A DNA stretch of 64,000 nucleotides from Palsa-744 sp036498265 (GTDB lineage Bacteria > Actinomycetota > Thermoleophilia > Solirubrobacterales > Solirubrobacteraceae), in the NCBI GenBank assembly GCA_036498265.1, contig DASYFT010000030.1, forward strand, positions 124,001-188,000, written 5' to 3'. Numbering within the stretch: position 1 is the first letter of the stretch; each line of letters begins with the position of its first letter. Both the position numbers and the translations under genes were made by a program. This document shows, piece after piece, positions 40,634-49,507 of this stretch. The notes under the pieces are model-generated. The model worked only from the letters and a program-made list of their open reading frames with translations, was not told the DNA's origin and ran no database searches.

Positions 40634-41101
40634 TCAGGCGCCCGTGTGGTCGAGACCCGCGGGCTCGCCGACGCCCGCCGCCTCGAGCACGGACGGTCGC
40701 GACTCCTGGAGCAGCGGGGCTCCGCAGTGCCAGCAGTAGCCCGCGCCACGGCTGTGGACCGCTCCGCATGAGCGGCACTGGCCGGTTATCCCGGACTCGG
40801 CGGTGGCCATGAGCCGCTGGACCTCCGCCAGCTCGGCGTCGGCCTGCTGGAGCTCGGCGGCCCTGCGCGCGAGCACGTCCAGTCTGTAGTGGTCGCGGAT
40901 CGCCATCTCGTATGTGAGCCCGCCGAGGTCCCAGGTCAGCTCGGCGACGCGTTCGGCGAGCCGGCGGCGACGCAGGCGCAGATCCGTGATCGCCGCGTTC
41001 AGCGACGGCGCCTCCCGGCCCGCGGCAGCCTCACCGGAGGACGGCGCAGTGACGGGACCTGCGCCGTGTGGAGCACTCGGCTGTCCGTTCATGGAGCTCA
41101 T
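40634..41101 (-). CDS. Coiled-coil protein with C-terminal zinc ribbon
   Basis: A 155-residue soluble protein. A Gly/Pro-rich start is followed by a helical, probably coiled-coil part (about 33-100, NAAITDLRLRRRRLAERVAE), then the zinc ribbon CRSCGAVHSRGAGYCWHCG. It comes 15 nt after the zinc-ribbon membrane protein, so the pair is likely an operon. No function recognised. Confidence 0.7.
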   Translation of the reverse strand: MSSMNGQPSAPHGAGPVTAPSSGEAAAGREAPSLNAAITDLRLRRRRLAERVAELTWDLGGLTYEMAIRDHYRLDVLARRAAELQQADAELAEVQRLMATAESGITGQCRSCGAVHSRGAGYCWHCGAPLLQESRPSVLEAAGVGEPAGLDHTGA

Positions 41102-41116
41102 CGGACCCGGCCCTCG

Positions 41117-41746
41117 CTAGCCGCCGGTTTCGATCGGCTGGGCACCCAGGGCGTTGATTTCTTCCTGGTGCTTCTTGCCGGTCGTGGAGCTCAGTTTCTG
41201 GAGCTTGTTCTGCGTCACTTTGACCGGTTTGGGAGGCGGTGCTTTTTCAGCCGGGGTTTCTCTCGATTCGACCTTCGCTTCTTCGGCTTCCTTCTTGGCA
41301 GTCGCTTTCGTGGCAGTGCTCGGCGCCGCGGTGGTGGTGGTCGCGGTCGACGGGGCGGCGGCGGCCGCGGCCTGCAGTCCGCCGAGGCCCTTCACTTCGA
41401 CGACCTGCTTGCCGGGGGTCGACCCCTGGGTGGCCCAATGCCCGACCAGCAGCCCGATCAGGAGCGCCACGAGCAGAACGGCGGCCACGCTGAACAGCGG
41501 TGAGTAGCGGCGGATCCAGGTCGGTCCCGCGGACGGTTCCACCACCGGGGCGTATGTGATCGGCCGTGCCGTCGCGCCGGCGGCCTGATCGGTCTGGAGC
41601 ACGTCGAGGAAGGCCAGCCGTACGGGCGAGGCCGGCTGGCCGCAGGTCAGGCAGTAGCGCTGATCGGCCGCCAGCGATGCGCCGCAGTTGGAGCAGGAGG
41701 GCCCGGTCTGCTCGGACGGGACGGGCATGAGGCTCACGGTGCTCAC
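41117..41746 (-). CDS. Zinc-ribbon membrane protein
   Basis: A 209-residue protein: cytoplasmic zinc ribbon CSNCGASLAADQRYCLTCG (about 18-36), one transmembrane helix (LFSVAAVLLVALLIGLLVG), then an Ala/Thr/Lys/Glu-rich exterior part with a low-complexity APSTATTTTAAPSTATKAT run. Domain order resembles zinc-ribbon sensors or envelope-stress proteins, but no known partner is adjacent. GTG start. Confidence 0.7.
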   Translation of the reverse strand: MSTVSLMPVPSEQTGPSCSNCGASLAADQRYCLTCGQPASPVRLAFLDVLQTDQAAGATARPITYAPVVEPSAGPTWIRRYSPLFSVAAVLLVALLIGLLVGHWATQGSTPGKQVVEVKGLGGLQAAAAAAPSTATTTTAAPSTATKATAKKEAEEAKVESRETPAEKAPPPKPVKVTQNKLQKLSSTTGKKHQEEINALGAQPIETGG

Positions 41747-41783
41747 CCTCGTCTCGGGTGCCGGGCGCGAGGGGCGGCGCGGC

Positions 41784-42701
41784 TCATCCGAACGCGCCGC
41801 GCACGTAGTCGCGGGTGCGCGAGGCCCGCGGGTTGTCGAACACGTCGGAGGTGGTGCCGTACTCGATCAGGTCGCCGAGGTACATGAACCCAACCTTGTC
41901 GGCCACACGATGGGCCTGGGCGAGGTTGTGGGTCACGACCACGACCGCGAGCTCTCGCCGCAGCTCGCCGATCAGCTTCTCGATCACGCCGGTGGAGATC
42001 GGGTCCAGCGCGCTGCAGGGCTCATCCATGAGCAGAACCTCCGGCCGGAGCGCGATCGCGCGTGCGATGCAGAGGCGCTGCTGCTGGCCTCCCGACAGGC
42101 GCAGCGCGGGCCGCTCGAGGTCGTCGCGGACCTCGTCGTAGAGGCCTGCACGCTGCAGCGCATCGACGACCAGCGGCTCGAGCTCGCGGCGGCGCGGGCG
42201 CTTGCGTGATTGTTCGCGCAGGGCGAAGGCGACGTTGTCGAAGATCGACATCGGGAAGGGGTTGGGCTGCTGGAACACCATCGCGACGCGCGCGCGGAGA
42301 GTCGTGTCGGGCATGGCGTGGATGTCCTGGCCGTCGAGGAGCACCCGTCCGGCGCGGGACGCGCTCGGCGTGAGCTCGGTGAGCCGGTTCAGCGTCCGCA
42401 GCAGCGTGGTCTTGCCACAGCCCGAGGGGCCGATCAGGGCCAGCACCTCGCCCTGGTGGATCGAGAGCGAGACCGAGTTGACGGCCGTCTTCGACGCGTA
42501 GTCGATGGTGACGTCTTCGAGCCGAAGGCGCTCGGGCCCGACGGCCGCTGACTTCGCCCTGACCGCCTCCCGCTCCTGGGGTGGCAGCGCCGGCACCGGC
42601 GACCGGTCGACCACGATCGTGCGAACCGGCGGGACGGCAGGGCCTGCGTCCGCAGTCGGCTCGGCCGCCTCCCTCTCGAGCAGCATCTCCTCGGGGGTCA
42701 T
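41784..42701 (-). CDS. pstB: Phosphate ABC transporter ATP-binding protein PstB
   Basis: ATPase of the high-affinity phosphate importer. Walker A GPSGCGKTT, signature LSGGQQQRL, Walker B VLLMDEPCSALDP and the H-loop VVVTHNLAQAHR are present. At 305 residues it carries about 50 extra residues at the N-terminus (MTPEEMLLEREAAEPTADAG) before the ATPase core. A GGGGGG ribosome-site-like run precedes the ATG and a separate promoter lies at 42753-42781. No phoU or PhoR/PhoP genes are adjacent. Confidence 0.94.
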   Translation of the reverse strand: MTPEEMLLEREAAEPTADAGPAVPPVRTIVVDRSPVPALPPQEREAVRAKSAAVGPERLRLEDVTIDYASKTAVNSVSLSIHQGEVLALIGPSGCGKTTLLRTLNRLTELTPSASRAGRVLLDGQDIHAMPDTTLRARVAMVFQQPNPFPMSIFDNVAFALREQSRKRPRRRELEPLVVDALQRAGLYDEVRDDLERPALRLSGGQQQRLCIARAIALRPEVLLMDEPCSALDPISTGVIEKLIGELRRELAVVVVTHNLAQAHRVADKVGFMYLGDLIEYGTTSDVFDNPRASRTRDYVRGAFG

Positions 42702-42752
42702 TGGGTACTTTCCCCCCCGGTCTTGTGGTTGACCTTCTCCATCGGGTAACTG

Positions 42753-42781
42753 AGATTAGCGACTTTCCGTGCCCTTGTGAA
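42753..42781 (-). promoter_or_regulatory. Sigma70-type promoter for pstB
   Basis: On the minus strand, -35 TTCACA (42776-42781) and -10 TAATCT (42753-42758) are separated by exactly 17 nt. Would start transcription about 45 nt before pstB, so the ATPase can be expressed apart from pstSCA. Confidence 0.5.
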
Positions 42782-42807
42782 GGCGTCCGAGGCGGGCGGC
42801 AACCACC

Positions 42808-43824
42808 TCAGACGACGCCTCCGGCGGAAGCCAGTCCGAGCGCATCCGACCGCGACCTGCCGATCCGGTCGACGACGAGGTTGAGGCCCAGCACGAACAC
42901 CATCAACACGAACGCGGCCGCATAGGCCTTCTGCGGAGCGGCGCCTTCGCCGGCCGGCGAGTTCCCGTACACGTAGCTGGTGAGCGTCGAGCCGGTGCCG
43001 CGCAGCAGGTCGACCCCCGGCAGTCCTCCCTGCGGGTCGAGGCGGAGCGTTTCGCCGAGCAGAAGCACGACGATCGCCGTGTCGCCGATGATCCGGCTGA
43101 CGCCGAGCGTGACGCCCGTGGCGATGTTCGACCGGACGCTGGGCACCAGAACTCGCCGGATCGTCGCGATCCGGGTCTTGCCGAGCGCGAACGCCGCCTC
43201 GCGCATGTGCGCCGGCACAGCCTGCAGGCCGTCCCTCGTCGCGGTGTAGAGGGGCGGCAGCGCGATCAGAGACATCATGGCCCCGGCGGCGATGAAGGAT
43301 TTGCCGAACACGCCGCCGCCGGAGGACCTGAAGGAGAAGGGCTCGAAGAAGCCCAGCTGGAAGATCGCGAGGCCGAACAGCGCGATGACGATGTCCGGCG
43401 TCCCGGCGACGACCTCGATGCTCGACTCCACCACTCGAGCGAGCCAGGTCGGGCGCCCGTACTCGGTGATCCAGAGCGCGCTGCCCACCGCGAGCGGGAC
43501 CGCGAGCAGGATGCCGATGACCGTGAGCACCGCGGTCCCCAGCAGCGGGTCCAGGAAGCCGCCGGATTCGTTCTGGTTGGTGCTGATCGCCGGTCGCTGG
43601 AACAGCAGCTTCGGACGCAGGTACTGGATGCCTCGATATCCCATGTAGATCACGATCGCGGCGGCGATCAGGCACAGTGCGACGCCCCCGGTCCATGCGA
43701 GGACGAGGACCGCCCTGTCGCGAAGCCGCCAGGTCATCGGCGAGGAGCGCTTGCCGCGCCCGCTCGTCATCCGCTGTCCCGAGGGCTCCGGGTGCGCCAC
43801 CGGGGACTGCGCCATGACGCTCAT
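42808..43824 (-). CDS. pstA: Phosphate ABC transporter permease PstA
   Basis: Membrane subunit of 338 residues with about six helices and the permease loop EAAFALGKTRIATIRRVLVP. Begins MSVMAQSPVAHPEPSG; the start overlaps the pstC stop (ATGA). The longer open frame to 44685 runs over pstC out of frame and is rejected. Other landmarks: GTPDIVIALFGLAIFQLG and SRIIGDTAIVVLLLGETL. Confidence 0.93.
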   Translation of the reverse strand: MSVMAQSPVAHPEPSGQRMTSGRGKRSSPMTWRLRDRAVLVLAWTGGVALCLIAAAIVIYMGYRGIQYLRPKLLFQRPAISTNQNESGGFLDPLLGTAVLTVIGILLAVPLAVGSALWITEYGRPTWLARVVESSIEVVAGTPDIVIALFGLAIFQLGFFEPFSFRSSGGGVFGKSFIAAGAMMSLIALPPLYTATRDGLQAVPAHMREAAFALGKTRIATIRRVLVPSVRSNIATGVTLGVSRIIGDTAIVVLLLGETLRLDPQGGLPGVDLLRGTGSTLTSYVYGNSPAGEGAAPQKAYAAAFVLMVFVLGLNLVVDRIGRSRSDALGLASAGGVV

Positions 43825-44804
43825 CCGCGCACCTGGTAGCGACGCAGGGGAAGCTTGATCAGGTAACCGCCGACGGACAGCACGAAGGCGGAGAAGAGAA
43901 GGAGTGCGGCGAACGCGTAGAGCGTCGAGCTGAGCGCCGGCGCGCCCACTCCTTCGTGGTAGTCGACGATCGCCGATGCCAGGGTCCTCAACGGCTCGAA
44001 TATGAACACGAGCCCGTCGCTCGGTCTCGGAGCGAACGAGCGGGAGCCCGACACCATCGAGATCATGATCGCCTCGCCCAGCGCCCGCGCGGTCGCGAGC
44101 ACGGCGGCGGCGACGATCGCCGGACGGGCCGCGCGAACGCTCACGGCGAGCACAGCCCGGAGCGGGTTGAGCCCGAGCGCTATGGCGCCCTCGCGCCAGG
44201 AGCTCGGGACCGACACGAGCGCCTCGCAGATGAGCGCGACCATGATCGGCGTGATCATCACAGTGAGGATCACCACGGTCACGAGCAGGCCCGCGCCGGT
44301 GAGCTCCACGACGTTCTGCACCGACGTCTTCTGACCCGAGGTGATGAGGTGGTTGCCGACGAACGGGACGAGCACCAGCACGCCGATCAGGCCATAGATG
44401 ACGGACGGCACCGAGGCAAGCAGACGGATCACCGGAATCGCCAGCTTGCGCAGCCGCGCGGGCGCCAGCTCGACGATGAAGATGGAGCAGAGCAGCGACA
44501 GCGCCAGGGCTAGCACGACCGCACCGATGGTGCTCAGCAGCGTTCCGTACACCAGCGGCCACGCCCGCACGTGAAATGCGCCCGCCGGCGGGTGGACGCT
44601 GGTCGACTGCATGTTGGCGATCTGGTTTTCGAGGTGCCCTCCCGAACGCAGCCAGCCGAGGCCGTTGTGGGCGAAGGTCGGCCACGCGTGCGCGACCACG
44701 AAGACGATCATCGCGACCACCAGTGCAGCCACCAGCAACGAGACCGCGCCGAGCGTACGCTCGGCGCGGTTGTCGCTCCAGGGATCTCTGAGGCGCTTCA
44801 GCAC
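43821..44804 (-). CDS. pstC: Phosphate ABC transporter permease PstC
   Basis: Second membrane subunit, 327 residues, about six helices (VAALVVAMIVFVVAHAWP, SLLCSIFIVELAP, VPSVIYGLIGVLVLVP). The permease loop is WREGAIALGLNPLRAVLAVS. Lies 7 nt after pstS and overlaps pstA by 4 nt, the usual pstSCA order. Confidence 0.93.
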   Translation of the reverse strand: MLKRLRDPWSDNRAERTLGAVSLLVAALVVAMIVFVVAHAWPTFAHNGLGWLRSGGHLENQIANMQSTSVHPPAGAFHVRAWPLVYGTLLSTIGAVVLALALSLLCSIFIVELAPARLRKLAIPVIRLLASVPSVIYGLIGVLVLVPFVGNHLITSGQKTSVQNVVELTGAGLLVTVVILTVMITPIMVALICEALVSVPSSWREGAIALGLNPLRAVLAVSVRAARPAIVAAAVLATARALGEAIMISMVSGSRSFAPRPSDGLVFIFEPLRTLASAIVDYHEGVGAPALSSTLYAFAALLLFSAFVLSVGGYLIKLPLRRYQVRG

Positions 44805-44811
44805 CCTGCGA

Positions 44812-45630
44812 TCAGACGATCGGTATCCACTGGGTCGAGATGATCTTGCGCGCGGCCGATGATTTCTCGATCCAGCCGATGAACGCAGACGCGGCTCCGC
44901 TGGCCTTGCCTTTCGTCACCTCGTAGAAGCGGGCGACGCCGCCGTACTGACCCGAGACGGCGTTGGCTCGGTTGCAGGCGACGCCGTTCAGCCCGACCGG
45001 TTTCACACCGCCTTTGTCCGACTGGTAGTTGGACAGGAAGCCGATCGAGTTCGGGTCGTTTTCGACCTGCTGCCGCATGAGTCCCTCGGAGGGCTCTTCG
45101 GCGGCAAGGCTCGACACTTTCTTGCCTTCCAGCAACAGCGTCTGGAAGTTCGTCAGGACGCCCGCCACCGACGTGCGGCTGATCAGGTCGATGGGGCCGC
45201 TCGCCGACGCTCCTCCCACCTGGCTCCAGTTGCGGCTCTTGCCCGTGAAGATCGAGATCACCTGGGACTGCGTCAGGTTGGGGAGTGAGTTGTTTTTGTT
45301 CGTGACGACGCAGATGGCGTACTTGGCGATCGGGTAGAAGACGAGCCCCTTGGGATCGTTCGACAGCGGGTCGCGCGAGACATCGCCGACCGTCACGCGC
45401 CCGGCCGCGACGTCGTTGATGCCGATCTGCGCACCGCCCTGGGCGATCTTGAATTTCACTTTGTTGGGGTGCGTCTTCACGTACTTCTGTGCGAGCAGCG
45501 ACACGAGCGGGAAGGACGCGGTCGCGCCGCTGATCGTTATCACGCTCAGCGCCGAGGCGGCCGCGGGTGCCGCAACCCCGAGCGCGCCGGCCACCAGGAA
45601 GGCGGCGGAGAGACGGCGGATTCGATGCAT
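44812..45630 (-). CDS. pstS: Phosphate-binding protein PstS
   Basis: Exported solute-binding protein of 272 residues. Signal peptide MHRIRRLSAAFLVAGALGVA with a cleavage site near AAASA; no lipobox Cys, so it is not a classical lipoprotein. Binding-fold motifs are ISGATASFPLVSLLAQKY, AQGGAQIGINDVAAG, and SIGFLSNYQSD. Shorter than many PstS proteins and with SRTSVAGVLTNF in place of the usual R-x-D/S-G-S-G-T phosphate loop. The substrate could therefore deviate, but the operon supports phosphate. Confidence 0.85.
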   Translation of the reverse strand: MHRIRRLSAAFLVAGALGVAAPAAASALSVITISGATASFPLVSLLAQKYVKTHPNKVKFKIAQGGAQIGINDVAAGRVTVGDVSRDPLSNDPKGLVFYPIAKYAICVVTNKNNSLPNLTQSQVISIFTGKSRNWSQVGGASASGPIDLISRTSVAGVLTNFQTLLLEGKKVSSLAAEEPSEGLMRQQVENDPNSIGFLSNYQSDKGGVKPVGLNGVACNRANAVSGQYGGVARFYEVTKGKASGAASAFIGWIEKSSAARKIISTQWIPIV

Positions 45631-45663
45631 GGAACAGGTACCCCCGGAATCGGTGACGTGTGG

Positions 45664-45692
45664 TTGACAAGAAGGAATCGGCAACATAGCAT
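45664..45692 (+). promoter_or_regulatory. Sigma70-type promoter in the pstS divergent region
   Basis: TTGACA (45664-45669) and TAGCAT (45687-45692) are 17 nt apart, the best consensus promoter seen in the window. It drives the plus-strand secreted-protein genes. The 95-nt region is less GC-rich than its surroundings. I could not identify a Pho box. Confidence 0.65.
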
Positions 45693-45725
45693 AAGTGCAC
45701 AGTTCTGATCGACATTAGGTATTTT

Positions 45726-46745
45726 GTGATGAAGGGGGCCCGGGGGACGTGTGCCCGCCTTCAGAAAACCCATATGGACACACCCACCGAGGACAGGCCG
45801 GGCGCCCCGGCCGACGCATCCGAGCGACCCGTGACGGACGCGACGGGCGGCGCGCGCCTGCTCTCGCCCCGCGTGACTGCGGCGCTCGCCGCTGCGATGC
45901 TCGGCATCGGCGTCGCGGTGGGCGCGGCGATCGGGCCCTCCCCCAGCACTTCGTTCGCCGGACCCTCGGGGCTCCTGCTGCACTCGCTCCTGGCGGGTGT
46001 GGCGCCGGGAGGGTCCCCATCGCCCGCACCCGCGGCGAAGGAAGCCGAACCTGTGACACCGGCGTCCCAGAGCGCCGCCCCGGTACCCAGCGCGCAGCCT
46101 GCCCCGGCCTCCACCACGTCCCCCGCTGCAACCACACAGCCCGCCTCCTCACCGGCGCCGGCGGCCGCCCCCGAACCAGCCCCGAAGACGAGCGCGGTCC
46201 CACCGGCGACCAGCGTCTGGCTGATCGAGCTTGCTGGCTCGACGTTCACCCAGGCGCTGGGCGAACCGGCGAGCGCGCCCTACATCACCGGCCAGGCCGT
46301 CCCCTCCGGGTCGCTTCTGAGCGGCTGGTCCGCCGCGGCGGGCGCCGCGTTCGCCGACGAGACCGCGCTGATCGCCGGGTCCCCGCCACAGCTCGTCAAC
46401 ACGATCGTCGAGCCGCCCTGCCCCGAAGGGACAGCCGGGGCCGCCTGCACGGAAGGCACGCCGGGGGCGCTGAAGAGCGCCGACGAATTCCTGCGCCAGA
46501 CCATCGCCACGATCACATCGGGTAGCACGTATCGCGAACACGGCCTGATCGTCGTGACGTTCGCTTCCATCGCCGCGGGCACCGCGTCCGGGCTGCCCGC
46601 TGGTTCGACTCGCGCGACGCTCACCTCCCAGCCCCCCGTGGGCGCGCTGGTGATCTCGCCCTTCGCGACCGCCGGCGCCCGCCCCGCGCTCGCCTTCGAC
46701 CCGACTTCACCCGAGCAGAGCATCGAAAAGGTGCTGCACCGGTGA
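45726..46745 (+). CDS. Membrane-anchored protein with degenerate phosphoesterase-like domain
   Basis: 339 residues if started at 45726 (ATG 45774 is the alternative). One membrane helix (LAAAMLGIGVAVGAAIG) is followed by a roughly 100-residue Pro/Ala/Ser/Thr linker. The outer domain, SVWLIELAGSTFTQALGEP ... APYITGQAVPSGSLLSG, reads like the start of secreted acid phosphatase/phospholipase C-type phosphoesterases, but the metal-binding Glu-Asn pair and SLPNY-like loop are lost. A Cys pair (PPCPEGTAGAACTEG) may form a disulfide. Divergent from pstS, suggesting a phosphate link; likely non-catalytic. Confidence 0.65.
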   Translation: MMKGARGTCARLQKTHMDTPTEDRPGAPADASERPVTDATGGARLLSPRVTAALAAAMLGIGVAVGAAIGPSPSTSFAGPSGLLLHSLLAGVAPGGSPSPAPAAKEAEPVTPASQSAAPVPSAQPAPASTTSPAATTQPASSPAPAAAPEPAPKTSAVPPATSVWLIELAGSTFTQALGEPASAPYITGQAVPSGSLLSGWSAAAGAAFADETALIAGSPPQLVNTIVEPPCPEGTAGAACTEGTPGALKSADEFLRQTIATITSGSTYREHGLIVVTFASIAAGTASGLPAGSTRATLTSQPPVGALVISPFATAGARPALAFDPTSPEQSIEKVLHR

Positions 46746-46776
46746 GAGGCACATCAAACAAAGGAACGGAGACCCG

Positions 46777-47427
46777 TTGCACCCATTTGCCAAAGCCCAC
46801 CGCATGGCCATGACGTGGCTCGCCGTGGCCGTCGGATCGGCGGCGCTGCTGCTCGCCGTTCCGGCGGTGAGCGGCGCCGAAGAATCCAACCCCAACAACT
46901 ACAACTGCCTCGGGCACCTCGCGCCGGGGACCCCGGAAGAAGGCAGCGAAGAACAGCAGGTGCGCTACATCTTCTACTGCAACGGTCCCATCACCGGCTA
47001 CCAGGTTCAACCGCAGATCCCGCTGACGGGCATCCAGAGCCCGCCGCTCGTCACCGATGCGAAAGGCAACACTGCTGCCGACACGTTCTCGTGCTCCGGT
47101 GACATTCCCGGGTTCGCGGCGAACTGCGTGGGCTCCGCGAAGGCGGGCTACGAGACCGTCACCGGACAGTTCGCGATCGGCACTCGCCTGTGCGCGGAGC
47201 CACGCGTCGACGCGCTGCTCACGGTGACCTACGCGTATCTCGAAAAAGGCGTGGTCACGCAGGCGATCTCGGGGCCGTTCGAGCTCGGCCGGCCGGTCGG
47301 CTGCCGCGCCGACGGGTTCTCCGGCGGTACACGCCTGAACCCGAAGAGCGCTCCCCTCAAGAAGAGGGCGACGAAGAAGGGCGCAAAGCACCACACGAAA
47401 GCGAAGAAAGCGCGGCGCCACAGGTAG
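46777..47427 (+). CDS. Secreted protein with basic C-terminal tail
   Basis: A 216-residue exported protein. Signal peptide MAMTWLAVAVGSAALLLAVP; start either TTG 46777 (with GGAG upstream) or ATG 46804. The mature part has six Cys that could form three disulfides (NYNCLGH, FYCNGP, FSCSGD, ANCVGS, RLCAEP, VGCRAD). The tail is Lys/His/Arg-rich (LKKRATKKGAKHHTKAKK). The tail may hold cell-wall polymers. Follows the phosphoesterase-like gene by 31 nt in a probable operon. Function unknown. Confidence 0.68.
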   Translation: MHPFAKAHRMAMTWLAVAVGSAALLLAVPAVSGAEESNPNNYNCLGHLAPGTPEEGSEEQQVRYIFYCNGPITGYQVQPQIPLTGIQSPPLVTDAKGNTAADTFSCSGDIPGFAANCVGSAKAGYETVTGQFAIGTRLCAEPRVDALLTVTYAYLEKGVVTQAISGPFELGRPVGCRADGFSGGTRLNPKSAPLKKRATKKGAKHHTKAKKARRHR

Positions 47428-47482
47428 CGAGTGCCGGCTGGGAGCGGCGTGGCGGGCGCCGCTCCCTAATGAGCAGGCCACG

Positions 47483-47544
47483 TGGCCTCGCCACACCTGC
47501 TCGAGCCCGCCCCTGGCCTCGCCACACCTGCTCGAGCACGCGCC
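47483..47544. repeat. 31-bp tandem duplication
   Basis: Two copies (47483-47513, 47514-47544) start with an identical 24-nt stretch, TGGCCTCGCCACACC then TGCTCGAGC, and differ at 2 of 31 positions. They fill the gap between the convergent secreted-protein gene and pilB; the rest of 47428-47561 holds nothing else I can name. Confidence 0.75.
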
Positions 47545-47561
47545 AGTCGTCGCAGGACTTG

Positions 47562-49457
47562 CTAGAGCAGGCTGGTGGTCATTCGTTCGACCTCGGCGAT
47601 CGAGGTCAGGCCGTCGCGGACCTTCTGCATGCCGTCGTCCCTGAGGCGCAGCATCCCTTCGCCGAGGGCGACCGCGACCATGTCGTCGACGGATCCGTGT
47701 TCGAGGATCAGCGCGCGGATCGGCTCGCTGACGCTCATGACCTCGTAGAGGCCGACCCGCCCGCGATAGCCGGACCCGCCGCAGCGTGAGCAGCCGACGG
47801 CGTCGTAGGGCTCGGCCCCCGCGAGGCCGTACTCCTCGAGCACGTGATCTGGCAGGTGCATGGGCCGCTTGCAGTGTTTGCACAGCATCCGTACGAGGCG
47901 CTGGGCGACGATGCAGTCGACGGCAGAGGAGATGAGGAAGGGCTCGATGCCCATGTCGATGAGCCGGCCGAGCGCGCTCGGAGCATCGCGCGTGTGCAGG
48001 GTCGAGAGGACGAGGTGCCCGGTCAGGGCGGCCTCGACGGCGATGTGGGCTGTCTCGCGGTCCCGGATCTCGCCGACCATGATCACGTCGGGATCCGCGC
48101 GCAGCATCGATCGCAGGCCGAGGTCGAAGGTCACGCCCGCCTTGGGGGCGATCTGCATCTGCTTGATGCCGGGGATCCGCTGCTCGACGGGATCCTCGAT
48201 CGTGAGAATGCTCCGGTCGCCGTCGTTGAGGACGGCCAGCGCGGCATAGAGCGTCGTGGTCTTGCCCGATCCCGTGGGACCCGTCACGAGGACGGCGCCG
48301 TTCGGGCGCTTGATCGCACGATCGAAGCGCTGCTGGTCGGCCGGCTGCATACCAAGCGCATCGAGACCCTCGACCACGCTCCCCTTGTCCAGGATGCGAA
48401 GTACGACTCCCTCGCCGGCGACAAGCGGCAGGGTCACCACGCGGATGTCCACGCGTCGCCCGTCGACCGTCAACCCGAAGCGCCCGTCCTGCGGGACGCG
48501 GCGCTCGGAGATGTCGAGCTCGGCCATGATCTTGATCCTCGAGACCACACCGGAGGCCATCTTGCGCTTGATGGTCGCCGCCGGGGAGAGGACGCCGTCG
48601 ACGCGGAAGAGCACTCGCGTGTCACCCTCTTCGGGGTTCACGTGGATGTCCGATGCGCCCTGCTGGATCGCCTGGGCGACGATCGAGTGGACGAGCTTGA
48701 TGATCGGGGCGTCACTGTCGGCCTCTGAGACGAGCAGGCTCTGCTCGTCCTCCTCGACTTCGTCCTCGACGATGTCCTCGATCGACTCGTCCATCTGCAC
48801 GAGCCGGGTCAGCAGCAGGTTCAGGTCCTCGACGGACGCCGCGGCGGGCCTGATCCGCCGGCCGGTCATCATCCCGATGTCGTCGATCGTCAGCACGTTG
48901 GTCGGGTTCGCCATGGCGAGCACCAGCGAACCGTCATCGGTGAAGCCGACCGGTACCGCCTGGTAGCGGCGCGCGGTCTCGGCGCTGACGAGGTTCACGG
49001 CCCCCATGTCGAGGTCGTAGAGGGAGAGATCGACGAAATCCAGCCCGAAGCGCTCGGCCACGACGCGCGCGAGCTGGTCGTGTCGAAGCACTCCACGCTC
49101 GACGAGCACCAGCCCGGTCGGTCGTCCCTGGGCGCGCGCCGCTGCGACCGCCTCCTCGACGGTGTGACGATCGGCGAAGCCCAGGTCGACGGCGACCTCA
49201 CCGATCATGCGGGTCGAGCGCCCGCTGCGCCGGGGCGGGTAGAGCCCGTTGCTGGGCTGCTCCCCCTCGGCCTCGGGAGCCTGGCTCGGCGACGGCCCGG
49301 CTAGCGGGTCGGGGCTCTCGGCGGGGCTTTGCCCCGGTCGTAGGCGGCCGGGCCCCTCCCCGCCGCCCACCTCGGGCGGGCCGGACTTGGGGTCTCCGGG
49401 ATTCGCCGCGGATTGCGCGCGGCGTGACTCGGCGGGTGACACGGCAGCGTTGCCCAT
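47562..49457 (-). CDS. pilB: Type IV pilus/type II secretion ATPase (PilB/GspE)
   Basis: Cytoplasmic hexameric ATPase driving pilus assembly or secretion. The 631-residue protein has a GspE N-terminal domain (about 60-220), Walker A GPTGSGKTTTLY, Asp box and Walker B regions (RADPDVIMVGEIRDRETA), and the tetra-cysteine zinc knot CKHC...CSRCGGSGYRGR. An N-terminal Pro/Ser/Gly-rich stretch of about 55 residues precedes the known domains. ATG 49457 or GTG 49460. No pilC, pilT or pilin gene is adjacent. Confidence 0.92.
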   Translation of the reverse strand: MGNAAVSPAESRRAQSAANPGDPKSGPPEVGGGEGPGRLRPGQSPAESPDPLAGPSPSQAPEAEGEQPSNGLYPPRRSGRSTRMIGEVAVDLGFADRHTVEEAVAAARAQGRPTGLVLVERGVLRHDQLARVVAERFGLDFVDLSLYDLDMGAVNLVSAETARRYQAVPVGFTDDGSLVLAMANPTNVLTIDDIGMMTGRRIRPAAASVEDLNLLLTRLVQMDESIEDIVEDEVEEDEQSLLVSEADSDAPIIKLVHSIVAQAIQQGASDIHVNPEEGDTRVLFRVDGVLSPAATIKRKMASGVVSRIKIMAELDISERRVPQDGRFGLTVDGRRVDIRVVTLPLVAGEGVVLRILDKGSVVEGLDALGMQPADQQRFDRAIKRPNGAVLVTGPTGSGKTTTLYAALAVLNDGDRSILTIEDPVEQRIPGIKQMQIAPKAGVTFDLGLRSMLRADPDVIMVGEIRDRETAHIAVEAALTGHLVLSTLHTRDAPSALGRLIDMGIEPFLISSAVDCIVAQRLVRMLCKHCKRPMHLPDHVLEEYGLAGAEPYDAVGCSRCGGSGYRGRVGLYEVMSVSEPIRALILEHGSVDDMVAVALGEGMLRLRDDGMQKVRDGLTSIAEVERMTTSLL

Positions 49458-49507
49458 CACGGCCTTATCGGCAGCTTCCGGGACGCGCTTGACAGCGGAT
49501 CGGCGCG

